Shown here: positions 1 through 12,290 of the stretch, in pieces
How the letters are laid out: the number at the start of each line of letters is the position of its first letter
Position numbering within the stretch: position 1 is the stretch's first letter
Assembly (NCBI GenBank): GCA_026120185.1
Contig: JANUWF010002057.1
Span: 310,001-374,000, forward strand
Source: Voacanga thouarsii
Lineage: Eukaryota > Streptophyta > Magnoliopsida > Gentianales > Apocynaceae
Reading direction: 5' to 3'
DNA: 64,000 nucleotides
The notes under the pieces: generated by a model
What the model was told of the DNA's origin: nothing
Databases searched by the model: none
Seen by the model: only the letters and a program-made list of their open reading frames with translations
Program-made: the position numbers and the translations under genes

Positions 1-374
1 GCTTAAATCTTGTGCCTATGTAAAGAATATTATCATCAGGGGGCACTTCTTTATTTGTGTTCTTCCAATTAGGGGTCTGTTTGGTCATGAAGCAGCTTGT
101 TTCCTATTGCCTTTGTCCAGTAAGTCTTCCTAAATGACTTCTTTTATGTAGCACTTTCGTGCATTTCAGCCTTTTAGTTCTACTGCTGGACTTCTGGTAA
201 AAAGTGTCTTTCAATGGGCAGCTTGTGATGAAAGTGCACTGTTAGAGCATATACGTTTTCTCTCATGTTTTTATGTGTTCCTTTCTTTGGAGTAATGGTG
301 TATTTGGTTAGCTTTATGAGCTCAATTATAGATATCATTTTTGCCCATTCTCCTAAATCTTGAGGTGTTCTCAG

Positions 375-795
375 GGTGAAGTTATTTTTATTGCAAATGT
401 GGGCGACTCACGTGCTGTGTTGGCTACAACTTCTGATGATGGAAACTTGGTACCAGTTCAGCTTACTATTGATTTCAAGCCCAATCTCCCTCGTGAGTCT
501 CTCTTATTTCTCTTGTTCTCTGTCCCTCCAATGGCTAAAGGCTCATTCCAAAATTTTAACATTCTGTACAAAGGAGGCCGAGCGTATAATTCAACGTAAA
601 GGTCGAGTATTCTGTTTACATGATGAACCAGGAGTACACAGAGTGTGGCTCCCGGATGAAGAATCACCTGGCCTGGCAATGTCTAGAGCTTTTGGGGACT
701 ATTGTATCAAAGATTTTGGACTCATCTCTGTTCCTGAAGTTACGCAGAGACATATAACAAGCAAAGATCAATTTGTTGTCCTAGCAACAGATGGG
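375..795 (+). CDS. PP2C-type protein phosphatase, two internal exons (partial)
   Basis: Two exon-like blocks encode consecutive parts of a plant Mg/Mn-dependent Ser/Thr phosphatase of the PP2C family. Exon A (375-492) follows a TCAG acceptor and contains the conserved ANVGDSRAVL motif; it ends at a good GTGAGT donor (493). Exon B (about 574-795) contains GRVF, the PGLAMSRAFGD block and the metal-site ATDG motif, and ends at a GTATGC donor (796). The family normally continues with a VWDV exon, which I do not find before the Gypsy insertion at 1287 or in the spacer after 9981. Exon A ends in phase 1, so exon B should begin with AG; the bases before it (ACAA) do not form an AG acceptor there, while the AG at 572-573 would shift the frame. 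The upstream exons may lie off the left edge. This may be a truncated or decaying copy rather than a working gene. Confidence 0.72.
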
Positions 796-1281
796 GTATG
801 CTTAATTTTCTGTTTTGCCTTATTTTCTTAGTCTTTAATGGTACCAAGACCATAAATTATGGCTACTTTATGGAAAACTTGGGAGCTCAGACAATACGAA
901 TTGATGAAATTTACTTGCCTAACTTCACTAGTCCTCTAAGAAATGCATCCATCCTCCAGATTGCAAGTGGCCAGTACCATTACCAATTAAATGAAAAATT
1001 GGAATCAAGACATGTTCATAACAAAGGCATGTTCATAAGCAATTAGAGGTATCAAAAGTTCTTGTTCAGATATACGTTAACCATCTAGATCCAATATCAT
1101 TCTTTTGCCTAACTGCACTAGTCAGTCCTCTAACAAATTCACCCATCCTCCGTGCTGGAAATGCAATCAACATAAAAATGACATGCCGGGAAACAGAAAC
1201 AACAAGCATCAATAAGTCTCCTCTACAGTGCCTCCAATTAAATGCAGAAAAATATCACGAACAAACATATTTCACCTAATA
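796..1281. other. non-coding spacer or intron after the PP2C exons, with an imperfect direct repeat
   Basis: No PP2C exon or other recognisable protein is seen here. An imperfect direct repeat of about 60 bp is present: the block starting TTGCCTAACTTCACTAG near 915 recurs near 1105 as TTGCCTAACTGCACTAG, each followed by similar CCATCCTCC sequence. It is probably intron or downstream flank of the PP2C fragment. Confidence 0.4.
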
Positions 1282-1286
1282 GGTAC

Positions 1287-3088
1287 TGTCACACCCCGGA
1301 CCCAGGAGATGACATGGCAGCATCCCAAAATGGGATACCGAACCCGGAACCAGAACAGACATTACCAAAAAAAAATAGACTCAACTGTCATAACTGAAAT
1401 TGCCAAAACTCATAATTATTCTGTTACAATGCAAAACGATTTAACTAATCTCTTGGAATAACTTCAAACGTACTAAAATTCCAATGTCATAAAGTAGACC
1501 ATAAATGAGAACGTTACATGAACTCGCCAAATTAGTCACTCTAGGTCCTACTCGAACCACCCGTCTAACTCTTCCTCGTTCAACAGAGAACCTGAAATGA
1601 TAAGTAAGGTGTGAGCTCACTAGCTCAGTAAGAATCATGACTTAACCGGGATTGAGCAAGTTACATAGATATAGTTTCGCAAATCATTGAACTTTAAAAC
1701 AGTGGTAGCAGTGGACTTAGTTAGGGTAACATGTGGATGTTGTTCAGGCTCAAATATTTCTCACTTATAGCACACACTAAGGAATATTACAACAAACAAG
1801 AGTAACTTTGATCAAACTGAAGAGATTCAGAATTAGAAAGTCAACCGGCGCCCGTTAGGAAGAGTAAACAGTGCCTGTTGTTACTAAAACGGAAGGGGTC
1901 CGATTCTAAGATGAACCGGTGCCTGTTTAGCTATGTGAACCGGCGCCTGTTGGACTGAATAACAGGCGCCTGTTCAAACTAAATCTGCCAAAAAAAAAAA
2001 AAAAAAAACAGAGCACAATGCACGAAAAGCAAAGACCAAAGAAATGACATAAAACCAGAACGAATCAGAGGCCAAAATGCACAAAGAAACAGAACAAGGC
2101 TCAACATCCACAACCACTCCAATAATGAACAACACAACCATTACCCTACCATTTTTCCATAACAATTCACTACACCATTTCCAATTTCAAATCAATTGAA
2201 CAGACTCAGAATTCATGACACGTGTTTGGGGAGAAGCTTTGGCTAACTGCTATCAGTCTCCTAACTATTTTATCCCGTTAGGAGGAGGGCCAGTACACAG
2301 AATTGAGCAAGGTATTGTATCCCCCAAGCCTAGGGCCAGTACACAGAACATAAGGGATCATCCCTACCAAGACCAAACCCCAAACAGATGACAGAACAGA
2401 ACAGAATTTTAGCAACCAAAATTCAGTACAGTACATATTATATAGTCTTACTTGATCATAAACAACTCATACATCACAACAAATTATTCCTATGCTCTAT
2501 CCAATTGAATACCAACATAATTTTCAGATTGAAAAATAGAAGATCATAAAGTCAAACCATCAGTTGAAAATCAAAACACAGTTAAGTCAGAATCCTTACC
2601 TAGAATCCTACTCACAGATCACCCTTATCACCACCAACCTCTTCCACACCTACAATCCCAATAAATCCCCATCAGAACATCATTCACCCCATTTCCCCCC
2701 CACAAAACAGAACAGTAAAATCAAGAACCCTAGACATCAATTAAACCTCAATAAAAGCTTAAGGGGAACGTGGATTACCTAAATTCGAAGCCTCGAGCTC
2801 TTCCTTTTCCTTTGCCTCCTCCTCTTGGCCTTTCTCCCCTCGCTGAACTGTCTTTGATAGATGAACAACGATGGATATCAAAACCACGTTCTGGCAGAAC
2901 GTTTAATCAGTCAGAGAGTTACAAAATTGCTATCAAGTCCTCCTAATTTTTCCCCCATTAATTAAGTCCCTAATTTTCCCCCCATTAATTAAGTCCCTAA
3001 CTATAAGGGCTGAGCCCATTGCTAATTAACAAAAAAAAAAAAAAAAAAAACGAAAGGCCCAGTAGAGCCTCTGGACCATGGGCTCACA
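1287..3088 (-). repeat. 3' LTR of the Tekay-like element
   Basis: This 1802-bp direct repeat is nearly identical to 8196-9976. Read on the minus strand it begins TGTGAGCCC and ends GGGTGTGACA. It holds a longer A-tract at 1990-2008 than its partner and another at 3031-3050. A cluster of G(C/T)GCC(T/C)GTT motifs lies at about 1846-1976. Confidence 0.95.
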
Positions 3089-4627
3089 TTCCACCCCCCT
3101 TACAAAAAGTTTCCTCCTTGAAACTTGCGCACCTGAATCATCAAACAAGGAAGGATATTTTCGACGTGCATCCTCTTCCAGCTCCCAAATGGCCTCCCGC
3201 TCCGTGTGATTTGACCATTGCACCTTCACATATGGTATAGTTCTTCGTCTCAAGACTTGCATCTTCATGTCCACGATCCTTATTGGTACCTCCTCGTAAG
3301 TCAGATCCTCACGGACTCGCAAAGGAGATGCTTCCAACACATGACTCGAATCAGCAACATACTTCATTAGCTGGGACACATTAAACACATTGTGCAGCCT
3401 AGATAGTACTGGTGGCAAAGCTAACCGGTATGCTAGATCTCCAACCCTTTCCAGAATCTCATACGGTCCCACATACCTCAGACTCAACTTCCCACTTTTG
3501 CCAAACCGCATGACTCCTTTGGTTGGTGAAACCTTCAGATATACCTTGTCTCCACATTCAAATTCTAAAGGTCTCCATTTACTATCAGCCCAACTCTTTT
3601 GCCGATCTTGAGCTGCCTTCAATCTTTCACGAACAACTTGTACTTTCTCTGAGGTTATCTGCACTAACTCGGGTCCAGTTACCCTTCTTTCTCCCACATC
3701 ATCCTAACAAACTGGGGATCTACATCTTCTTCCATACAACGCCTCATAAGGGGCCATACCAATACTGGACTGAAAGCTGTTGTTGTAGGAGAACTCTACC
3801 AAAGTTAAGTTGTCCAACCAATTCCCTTTAAAGTCCATAACACAAGCGCGCAACATGTCCTCCAAGGTCTGAATTGTCCTCTCAGATTGACCATCAGTTT
3901 GAGGGTGAAAAGCAGTACTCAAGGTGACGGTGGTCCCCATGGCCTCTTGGAAACTCTTCCGGAACCGTGACACAAATCGGGTATCCCTGTCCGATACTAT
4001 ACTTATCGGCACCCCATGCAACCTAACAATTGCATCCATATATAGTTGTACCAACTCCTCCATTGAAGCTGTCAACTTCATAGGCAAGAAGTGAGCTGAC
4101 TTGGTCAACCGATCCACCACAACCCATACTTTATCCTTCCCAATCTTTGATCTCGGTAAACCCGTAACAAAATCCATGGTGATGTGCTCCCACTTCCAAA
4201 TAGGAATCTCCAGTGGCTTCGACAATCCTGCGGGTCTTTGATGTTCGGCCTTAACTTGTCGACATACTAGACACTTGGATACAAAATCTGCTATGTCCCG
4301 CTTCATTCCACTCCACCAAAAATTTCCTTTGAGATCCCGGTACATCTTAGTCCCTCCAGGATGAATTGAGAGTTTCGTATTATGAGCCTCCCTAAGCACC
4401 TCCATCCTCAGCACCTCATCACTTGGGACACATAATCTACCCCGGAACCGCAAGCTGCCATCTTCGTGAACCTGAAACTCCGGTTGTGCTCCGCTGAGTG
4501 CTGCTGCCATTTTCCTCCCTAACTCACCATCCTTGGGTTGTGCCTCCTTAATCCGTTCCACCAATGATGATTGAGCTATCAAAGCTGCCGGATAACCCGA
4601 AGCGGGTTGCACAACCTCCAATTCCAA
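3026..4627 (-). pseudogene. Tekay-like pol: integrase and chromodomain
   Basis: This integrates element cDNA. The N-terminal part (4627 down to about 4270) shows the HHCC zinc-binding region with CLVCRQVK. The catalytic core follows, with MDFVTGLP (first Asp), IVSDRDTRF (second Asp) and HPQTDGQSE (Glu), so the DD35E triad is retained. The segment 3026-3697 carries the GPYEILERVGDLAYRLALPP linker region and then a chromodomain-like block (VLRRRTIPYVKVQW, AIWELEEDARRKYP), which is known to guide chromovirus integration. The two parts lie in one frame and are separated by a single TAG where relatives have Trp. The frame then runs through the polypurine tract into the 3' LTR before stopping at 3026. 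Confidence 0.9.
3089..3103 (-). other. polypurine tract of the Tekay-like element
   Basis: On the minus strand the sequence AAGGGGGGTGGAA directly precedes the 3' LTR, the position and composition expected for the plus-strand primer of an LTR retrotransposon. Confidence 0.85.
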
Positions 4628-4782
4628 CTTCTCAAACTCGGAAATCAGCCGATGCTTTGTTTAGTGATACAAGCTGCCAATGTTCCCGCTCCTTTCCTAC
4701 TGAGAGCATCCGCAACTCGGTTTGCCTTTCCGGGTGATAAGCCGATCTTCGGTCGTAGTCCTTAATCGGTTCAAGCCATCGT

Positions 4783-6539
4783 CTACTGCCTCATATTTAA
4801 CTCATTACGAGTGAACATGTACTTCAAACTTTGATGATCGATGAAGACTTCACACGTTTCCCCATATAAGTAGTGCCTCCGGATCTTTAGCGCAAACACC
4901 ACTGCAGCTAGCTCCAAGTCGTGAGTCGGGTAATTCTGCTCATATGGCTTCAAGCTGTCTAGATGCATAAGCTATAACTTTTCCATTACTGCATCAACAC
5001 GCAACCAAGTCCATTCTTCGAAGCATCACTTGAAAATGATGAATCCTCCGAGTCTCCGAAGGTAGTGCCAAAGCGGAGTCGAAGTCAACAACCTCTTCAA
5101 CTCCAGAAAGCTCTTCTCACATGCATCACTCCACTTGAGCTGGGTCCTCTTATGGGTAAGTTGGGTTAGTGGAGTAGCTATCTTAGAGAAATCCTCCACG
5201 AACTTCGGTAATAACCTGCCAATCCCAAGAAGCTCCTAACCTCGGAAGCGATAGTTGGTCTAGGCCAATCCACAATCGCCTCAACTTTCTTAGGATCCAC
5301 GACAACACCTTCCTCCGAGATGACATGACCCGGAAATGCTACACTCCTCAACCAGAAGCGGCATTTATTGAACTTTGCATAAAGTTGCTTGCTCGCGAAG
5401 CCTTTGCAACACAATCTTGAGATGCTCTCGATGAGCTTCTTCGATGGTGAGTACACTAGGATGTCGTCAATGAACACGACTACAAATTTGTCCAACTCCT
5501 CTTTAAAGACCACTGTTCATCAACTCCATGAACAGCTGCTTGGGGCGTTAGTCAAACCAAAAGGCATGACCAAGAACTCATAATGCCCATATCGTGTCCT
5601 AAAGGCACTTTTCGGGATGTCCTCGGGCTTGATGCGCAAGCGATGATACCCCGATCGCAAGTCTATCTTTGAAAATACCTTAGCCCCCTTCAAGCTGATC
5701 AAATAAATCATCAATTCGTGGTAGAGGGTACTTGTTCTTCACGGTAATCTTGTTCGGCTCCGGTAGTCGATACACATCCTCATGCTACCATCCTTCTTTT
5801 TAACGAACAAGATTGGCGCTCCCCAAGGAGAGACACTAGGGCGAATAAACTTCTTGTCCAATAACTCCTGTAATTGAGTCTTCAACTCTCTCAACTCCGC
5901 TGGCGCCATCCGGTATGGAGCCTTAGAGATAGGCTCAGCTCCTGGTACAAGGTTGATCTCAAAGTCTACCTCCCTGGCTGGTGGTATGCTTGGTAAATCC
6001 TCCGGGAAGACATCCTTGAACTCCTTTACCACTTCTATATCCTCCATGCATGGTTCCTCTTTCTTAGTATCCACCACATAAGCCAAATAAGCTTCGCATC
6101 CTTTCTGAAGACTCTTGCGAGCTACGATAGCTGAAATTACTGGCATTGATCTTCTACGGGACTCTCTTCCTCCGCTCCGGAAGTGAAATCATTGCTTTAC
6201 CGACAAAGCAAGCTGGACCCTTTTCTCCAGACAATCCACTAAGGCATGATTCCTAGCTAACCAATCCATACCTAGGATGACATCAAAGTCCACCATATTC
6301 AACTGAATTAAATTAGCACCCAACTCCTCCCCCTCAATTTCTACCTTACAATCCCCATGCAACAGATTAGAAACCAACACCTTCCCACTGGGGACAGACA
6401 CCCTATAAGCATTTTCTAACAAGGTTGGGGAGGTTTTAAGTACTCTAGCAAATCTACGGGATACAAATGAGTGCGAAGCACCACAGTCAAACAACACATA
6501 AGCTAGCACAGAGTTAACCAGAATCGTACATGTGACCAC
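4783..6539 (-). pseudogene. Tekay-like pol: protease, reverse transcriptase and RNase H, frameshifted
   Basis: The polyprotein core is spread over several frames. Protease (6189-6539) has FDCGASHSF, so the catalytic D-S/T-G triplet reads DCG. RT begins in 5739-6146 with [20 protein letters not shown] and [13 protein letters not shown], continues in 5520-5714 with [11 protein letters not shown] and PFGLTNAP, and in 5178-5513 with the intact catalytic FIDD motif (VVVFIDDILVYS). RNase H is represented at 4783-4968 by [18 protein letters not shown] and [15 protein letters not shown]. Small indels near 5515, 5740 and 5000-5180 break the frame, so no continuous polyprotein can be made from this copy. 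Confidence 0.9.
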
Positions 6540-6602
6540 ATCATCTGCTGTCTCGGCCTCATCATGAGTCAGGGCGAAAACCCGAGCATCGGGTTTCTGT
6601 TT

Positions 6603-7987
6603 CTACTCTCCCGCCTTAGGCCTTTGTGACTCAACCTTCGCTTGAGCTGACCCCGGCACTGGCTCTGGGCACTGATATACCTTATGTCCTTGCTTCCCAC
6701 ACCGGAAGCAACTGCCTGATGCCCACCTACACTCTCCTGGGTGTCTCCTGCCACAGTTGGTGCAAGCATTCCACAGCGTGTTGAACTGAGGCGCTATGGA
6801 ACCTGAGGCACTCATGGTGCGACCTCCCGATACTGCTGGTGCTGATGACCCTGCCATAGCTCTCCTCTTGGGATCTGACTGTCCCGTAGGTGCTGATCTA
6901 GGCCCTTGCCCCTGACTGGAACTCGGTCTGAAACTCTGCCCCTGCCTGAATCCGGTCCTAACACTCTGCCCTCGGCTAAATCCGGATCCAACACTCTGCC
7001 CCTGACTGACTACGGACCTAGGCCTCTTCCGGTCCCTCTCAGCATCGGTCCTCTGAAACTCCGCCTCAATGTCCAGACTCCGCTGATAGGCATCCTGATA
7101 GTCGGTAGGCCTATTACCAGATAACCTTCCTCGAATCCTGGCCTGAAGTCCCCGGACGAACCTGTTAGTCCGTGAAGCTGCATTTTTGGTGACTGCCGGT
7201 ACGTACTTCCCCAAAGCATTAAACCTGAGTGCGTAGTCAGTGACACTCATCTGCTCCGTCTGGACGAGCTCGTAGAACTGATTCTCTTTCTCCATCCGGA
7301 ATGTGTCTGGAAAATACTGATTCAGGAAAATTTTCTTGAACTTCCCCCACGTGAAGGGCTCCTCTCTTTGGTAGTAAATTGGCTTAACTCCTTTCCACCA
7401 ATTCAGTGCTTCCCCCACTAAGAAGGGAACAACCACCTTAAGTTTGACTTCCTCTGGCACCTCCAAAGTCTCAAAATAATGCTCTAGCTCCTCCAACCAT
7501 GCCTCAGCTCTATCTGGCCCGCCCATGCCATCAAATGTCGGAAGCCCCATTCTCTTCATCCGTTCGAACAAGGACCGAGCCCCCGAGTCATTCCTCTGTT
7601 GTCTGCTCTGCTGCTCTGCCTGTAACCGTAACTGCTCCTGCTGGAGAGACTGTTGGCTCTGAATTAACTGAGCCATCATAGCCCATGCTGCAGACATATC
7701 TATCGGTGCGCTAGGTCCCGGCATAGCTGAAGGAACAAACGAGGCACTCTGCCGGCATCGAACCGGTGGTGGTGCGAGGCGGGCGGCGGTGGCATATACG
7801 GTGGCGGTGGAGGCAAATGGACTCCCCCAAGTGGTACCCCATCAGCCCGTCGCGGTGCAGATACCGTAGCTGACGAACCCGAGCCCTGTGCTGCTCTACT
7901 GGACTGGCCTCGTGCCCTGGTGGCAACCCTGTCTCGGTCACTGTCTCCTGCACCCTCCTGTGTTGCTCTCCTAGCTCCACGTGCCAT
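6603..7987 (-). pseudogene. Tekay-like gag (capsid and nucleocapsid), one frameshift
   Basis: The likely start is the ATG at 7985-7987 (MARGARRATQEGAG), followed by a low-complexity proline stretch. The frame changes near 7760, after which the capsid region is open to 6603. It carries the retrotransposon gag region (LPTFDGMGGPDRAEAWLEEL, EALNWWKGV) and ends with a CCHC zinc knuckle, CFRCGKQGHKVYQC, used for RNA packaging. A Ser/Gly/Gln-rich linker with repeated QGQS-type units separates the two. Confidence 0.88.
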
Positions 7988-8179
7988 CTCGAATATCGTA
8001 ATCAACCAAGAACTAAATAAAAGAAATCAAACAAGAAAGAAACAATCAAAAGCTTAATAAACAACAGTCTCGAAACCTAGGCATTACTTAAACCATCAAC
8101 CCCCTCACACGTCAACTTAAGAAATTTCAGACTTATTTTTCACTTGCAGTTTAAAGCCTAGAGATGTCATAACCTATGT

Positions 8180-8190
8180 CTCTGATACCA
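8180..8190 (-). other. primer binding site, initiator tRNA-Met type
   Basis: Read on the minus strand, TGGTATCAGAG starts 5 bases inside the 5' LTR boundary and matches the complement of the 3' end of plant initiator tRNA-Met, the usual primer for this clade. Confidence 0.9.
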
Positions 8191-8195
8191 CTAAA

Positions 8196-9976
8196 TGTCA
8201 CACCCCGGACCCGGGAGATGACATGGCAGCATCCCGAAATGGGATACCGAACCCGGAACCAGAACAGACATTACACAAAAAAAATAGACTCAACTGTCAT
8301 AAACTGAAATTGCCAAAACTCATAATTATTCTGTTACAATGCAAAACGATTTAACTAATCTCTTGGAATAACTTCAAACGTACTAAAACTCCAATGTCAT
8401 AAAGTAGACCATAAATGAGAACGTTACATGAACTCGTCAAATTAGTCACTCTAGGTCCTCCTCGAACCACCCGTCTAATTCTTCCTCGTTCAACTGAGAA
8501 CCTGAAATGATAAGTAAGGTGTGAGCTCACTAGCTCAGTAAGAATCATGACTTAACCGGGATTGAGCAAGTTACATAGATATAGTTTCGCAAATCATTGA
8601 ACTTTAAAACAGTGGTAGCAGTGGACTTAGTTAGGGTAACATACGGTTGTGGTTCAGGCTCAAATATTTCTCACTTATAGCACACACTAAGGAATATTAC
8701 AACAAACAAGGGTAACTTTGATCAAACTGAAGAGATTCAGAATTAGAAAGTCAACCGGCGCCCGTTAGGAAGAGTAAACAGCGCCTGTTGTTACTAAAAC
8801 GGAAGGGGTCCGATTCTGAGTTGAACCGGTGCCTGTTTAGCTATGTCAACCGGCGCCTATTGGACTGAATAACAGGCGCCTATTCAAATTAAATCTGCCA
8901 AAAAAAACAGAGCACAATGCATGAAAAGCAGAGACCAAAGAAATGACATAAAACCAGAACGAATTAGAGGCCAAAATGCACAAAGAAACAGAACAAGGCT
9001 CAACATCCACAACCACTCCAATAATGAACAACACAACCATTACCCTACCATTTTTCCATAACAGTTCACTACACCATTTCCAACTTTTCAAATCAATTGA
9101 ACAGACCCAGAATTCATGACACGTGTTTGGGGAGAAGCTTTGGCTAAGCGATATCGGTCTCCTAACTATTTTATCCCGTTAGGAGGAGGGCGATACACGA
9201 GAATTGGGCAAGGTATTGTATCCCCCAAGCCTAGGGCCAGTACACAGAACATAAGGGATCATCCCTACCAAGACCAAACCCCAAACAGATGACAGAACAG
9301 AACAGAATTTTAGCAACCAAAATTCAGTACAGAACAAGAACAGTAAAGTACATATCATATAGTCTTACTTGATCATAAACAACTCATACATCACAACAAA
9401 TTATTCCCATGCTCAATCCAATTGAATACCAACATAATTTTCAGATTGAAAAACAGAAGATCATAAAGTCAAACCATCAGTTGAAAATCAAAACACAGTT
9501 AAGTCAGAATCCTTACCCGGAATCCTACTCACAGATCACCCTTATCACCACCAACCTCTTCCACACCTACAATCCCAATCAATCCCCATCAGAACATCAT
9601 TCACCCCATTTCCCCCCAAATCAAAACAGTAAAATCAAGAACCCTAGACATCAATTAAACCTCAATAAAAGCTTAAGGGGAACGTGGATTACCTAAATTC
9701 GAAGCCTCGAGCTCTTCCCCTTCCTTTGCCTCCTCCTCTTGGCCTTTCTCCCCTCGCTGAACTGTCTCTGACAGATGAACAACGATGAATATCAGAACCA
9801 CGTTACGCGGAACGTTTAATCGATCGAGAGAGTTACAAAATTGCTATCAAGTCCTCCTAATTTTCCCCCCATTAATTAAGTCCCTAACTATAAGGGCTGA
9901 GCCCATTGCTAATTAACAAAAAAAAAAAAAAAAAAAAACGAAAGGCCCAAAAGAGCCTCTGGACCATGGGCTCACA
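8196..9976 (-). repeat. 5' LTR of the Tekay-like element
   Basis: This 1781-bp LTR pairs with 1287-3088. On the minus strand it would hold the element's promoter. It repeats the cluster of GCGCC(T/C)GTT-like motifs (8755-8890). Confidence 0.95.
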
Positions 9977-9981
9977 GGTAC

Positions 9982-12290
9982 TCAACATTACCAAAATTCT
10001 TGAATGAAATGGTGCCATTCAAAACCCATATACACAACAAGAGGGGGACACTATTTACTGTTAGAACAAAGAAATCAAACTAAATAAAGATGGGTGAAAG
10101 AAAATACCTTCAGCGGCGCCGGTCTCTACCAAACAACCCAGCACCAAAGAATAGAGGTAAACACCAGGGGGCGGGGGGGAAGAAGAATCACAATGGAGTT
10201 CCTGCCTTCGATTTCCCCCCGCAGAAACATAAACCACCAAAAAAAAAAAAACAATTGCCGCCAATTAGTGAAAATTGTAGAAGCCGGTAGCCGTGGTCTA
10301 GGGCGGCTAAAGCGAATGAGAGGATGAGGTTCGAACTGGCACTAATTCGGCCCGCAAGAATGACCGAGCAAGGGACCACGGGCACAACCAATGCAATTAA
10401 ACAACCAGTTCTTGGTTCTTTTTTGTTTTTTGTTTATTTACTCATTGAATCGAAGAATTTTTTATACAATTGTTGGGTATTTCATAGCATCTTTACAAAT
10501 GTGTAAACATTCCATAAATAATATTTTTTTAAAATTAATAATTTTTTACATTTTATGAGTGTAAAAATTTATTTGAAACCTTTTTAATATATATTCTTAT
10601 GGTACTCTTTTTTCCCCACAAATAAATGGTTAATTACACAAATTAATTAATATTTATTTTTAAATCATTGAGTTAATAAATATTATTAATTATAAATTTG
10701 TTTTCAAATTCTCTTAACATTTATTTTTAAAAGTCCTTTAAATTAAATTATGAATATCAATATTCAAAATTATAATACCTGCCATTTTCTTCATTGCAAA
10801 AGGTTATCATTTTGGTTGTAAATAAAGATGGTTTATGCAACCACATATTTCGGTTGTAATTGGTTAATTTTCGTTGCATGATATTAAAGGTTCATGATAT
10901 TTGCAATGAACATTTTTTTCGACGCAATAGAGTGTTTATTTGCAATCAAAATTCATCCGACGTAAATAATATGGTTGCGAAAATCTCTTTTTCTTGTAAT
11001 GACACTTTCTATGGTCTAAACTTCTAAAGACATTAAGTAAGAACTAGTCTTTTTATGTTATTTAATAGCTTATTAATTTCTTGATAAGACTTTTCTACCT
11101 CGTGTGATTGGTTTTCAAGTTTGACTAAAACTTCCTTATATCTATCCGTTGTTTGCAATTTTCGTTCTTGCCTGACATCTTTTAGATATTCTAAGTGTTT
11201 GCCTTTTCTTATTATTGTATTATTTTATTCTTTAATATATTCTAGATTTTTTATTAATTATTTTTAATATTTTATTTTTATCTCTTATATGTTCTAATAT
11301 TATTTCCCAAAATTCTCGTGGGCTTCTAATTTTTCTCCAATACTAATTACTAAATTTATAAGATTATTATACCGTTGATTATCACTGTGTCAACCGTGTA
11401 AATATTGGGAAGGAAAATAACAAGTATGTTTATGTCTATTACTATAGATTATATTCTAAGTTTTTCCTTGCTAACTCAAAATTTAAATATTCTATTCTTC
11501 TTATATTTGTGATAAATTACGTTAAATTTAAATTTTAAAATTTCTTTGTTAATAGGTTATTTTCTACAGTAAGACTATAAATTCTATTACTCATGTGAAA
11601 AAAATCAACTGAATAGGGATCAACAAAAGCAACCAAGTTAGAGTATATTTTAATGAGATTCTTATTAGCTTTTTATTCTATTCTTCAAATGATAAGCACA
11701 TCATATAAAGTCTACAAATTTTAAGCAAAACTTAATAATTTTAATTGTTCATAAATATGTACAAGTTCTAGTTCCAGAATATGAAGAGTATACCTATACG
11801 AACTATAATCAGGAGAATTCAAATCAGTAAATGTAAACAAATTTTGATGTATCTTAATATGTTTTAACATACCTTTTAATTATACTTTTAGGTCACTTAA
11901 ACAAAGCATAAGAAAATATTCTATACAGAATTGAGTAATTTTAGCCGTTTACAAATTTCTACAATTTTTAACTCTAATTGGGACACCTGACAATTGTAAT
12001 AACACGTTCTATAGTATCAGGGTTTGTAGAACTAAGCAAAGTCATATATATTCTGACAAGGTTTACTTTATGTTTTAAATGGAATTTAAGATAACTTAAA
12101 CAAAGTATAAATTAAAGAAGGAAGGTAAAATATAAATAGACAAAAGTACTATAAGATACAAAAAGAAAGGAAAGTCTTTGATACCAAATTAGGAGGGGTT
12201 TCCCATCTATTCGTTAATCGCCCTATAAATCTTAAATTTACTATTAAATTTTCTCCACTAAAATCTTCATTAGTTTAATTCACTTCCCAT
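9982..12290. other. AT-rich spacer with a possible minus-strand first exon and a CACTA-like remnant
   Basis: No complete gene is seen. The stretch 10100-10400 is GC-richer than its surroundings; on the minus strand it ends with GCTGAAG followed by GTATTTT, which looks like a splice donor, so it could be a 5' exon of an unidentified gene (weak). The rest, 10500-12290, is AT-rich and I see no coding signal in it apart from the remnant at 10783-10998. Confidence 0.35.
10783..10998 (-). mobile_element. degraded CACTA-like transposon end (tentative)
   Basis: The reverse complement near 10998 reads CATTACAAGAAAAAGAG, close to the CACTACAAGAAAAA terminus common in plant CACTA elements. It is followed by repeated GCAACC/GGTTGC-type subterminal motifs through about 10830. 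No partner end or transposase was found. Confidence 0.4.

Larger units (their letters stand above)
1282..9981 (-). mobile_element. full-length Tekay/Del-like Ty3-Gypsy chromovirus, minus orientation
   Basis: A complete LTR retrotransposon occupies 1287-9976 and is flanked by the 5-bp target duplication GGTAC (1282-1286 and 9977-9981). LTRs at 1287-3088 and 8196-9976 start TG and end CA when read on the minus strand and differ at only scattered positions plus an A-tract length change, so the insertion is fairly young. Domain order on the minus strand is gag with zinc knuckle, protease, reverse transcriptase, RNase H, integrase and chromodomain, the Gypsy order with a C-terminal chromodomain. 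The RT text (for example [13 protein letters not shown] and [16 protein letters not shown]) is typical of the Tekay/Del clade. Several frameshifts and a Trp-to-TAG stop make the copy non-autonomous as read. The element sits between the PP2C exons and the sHSP array. Confidence 0.95.
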
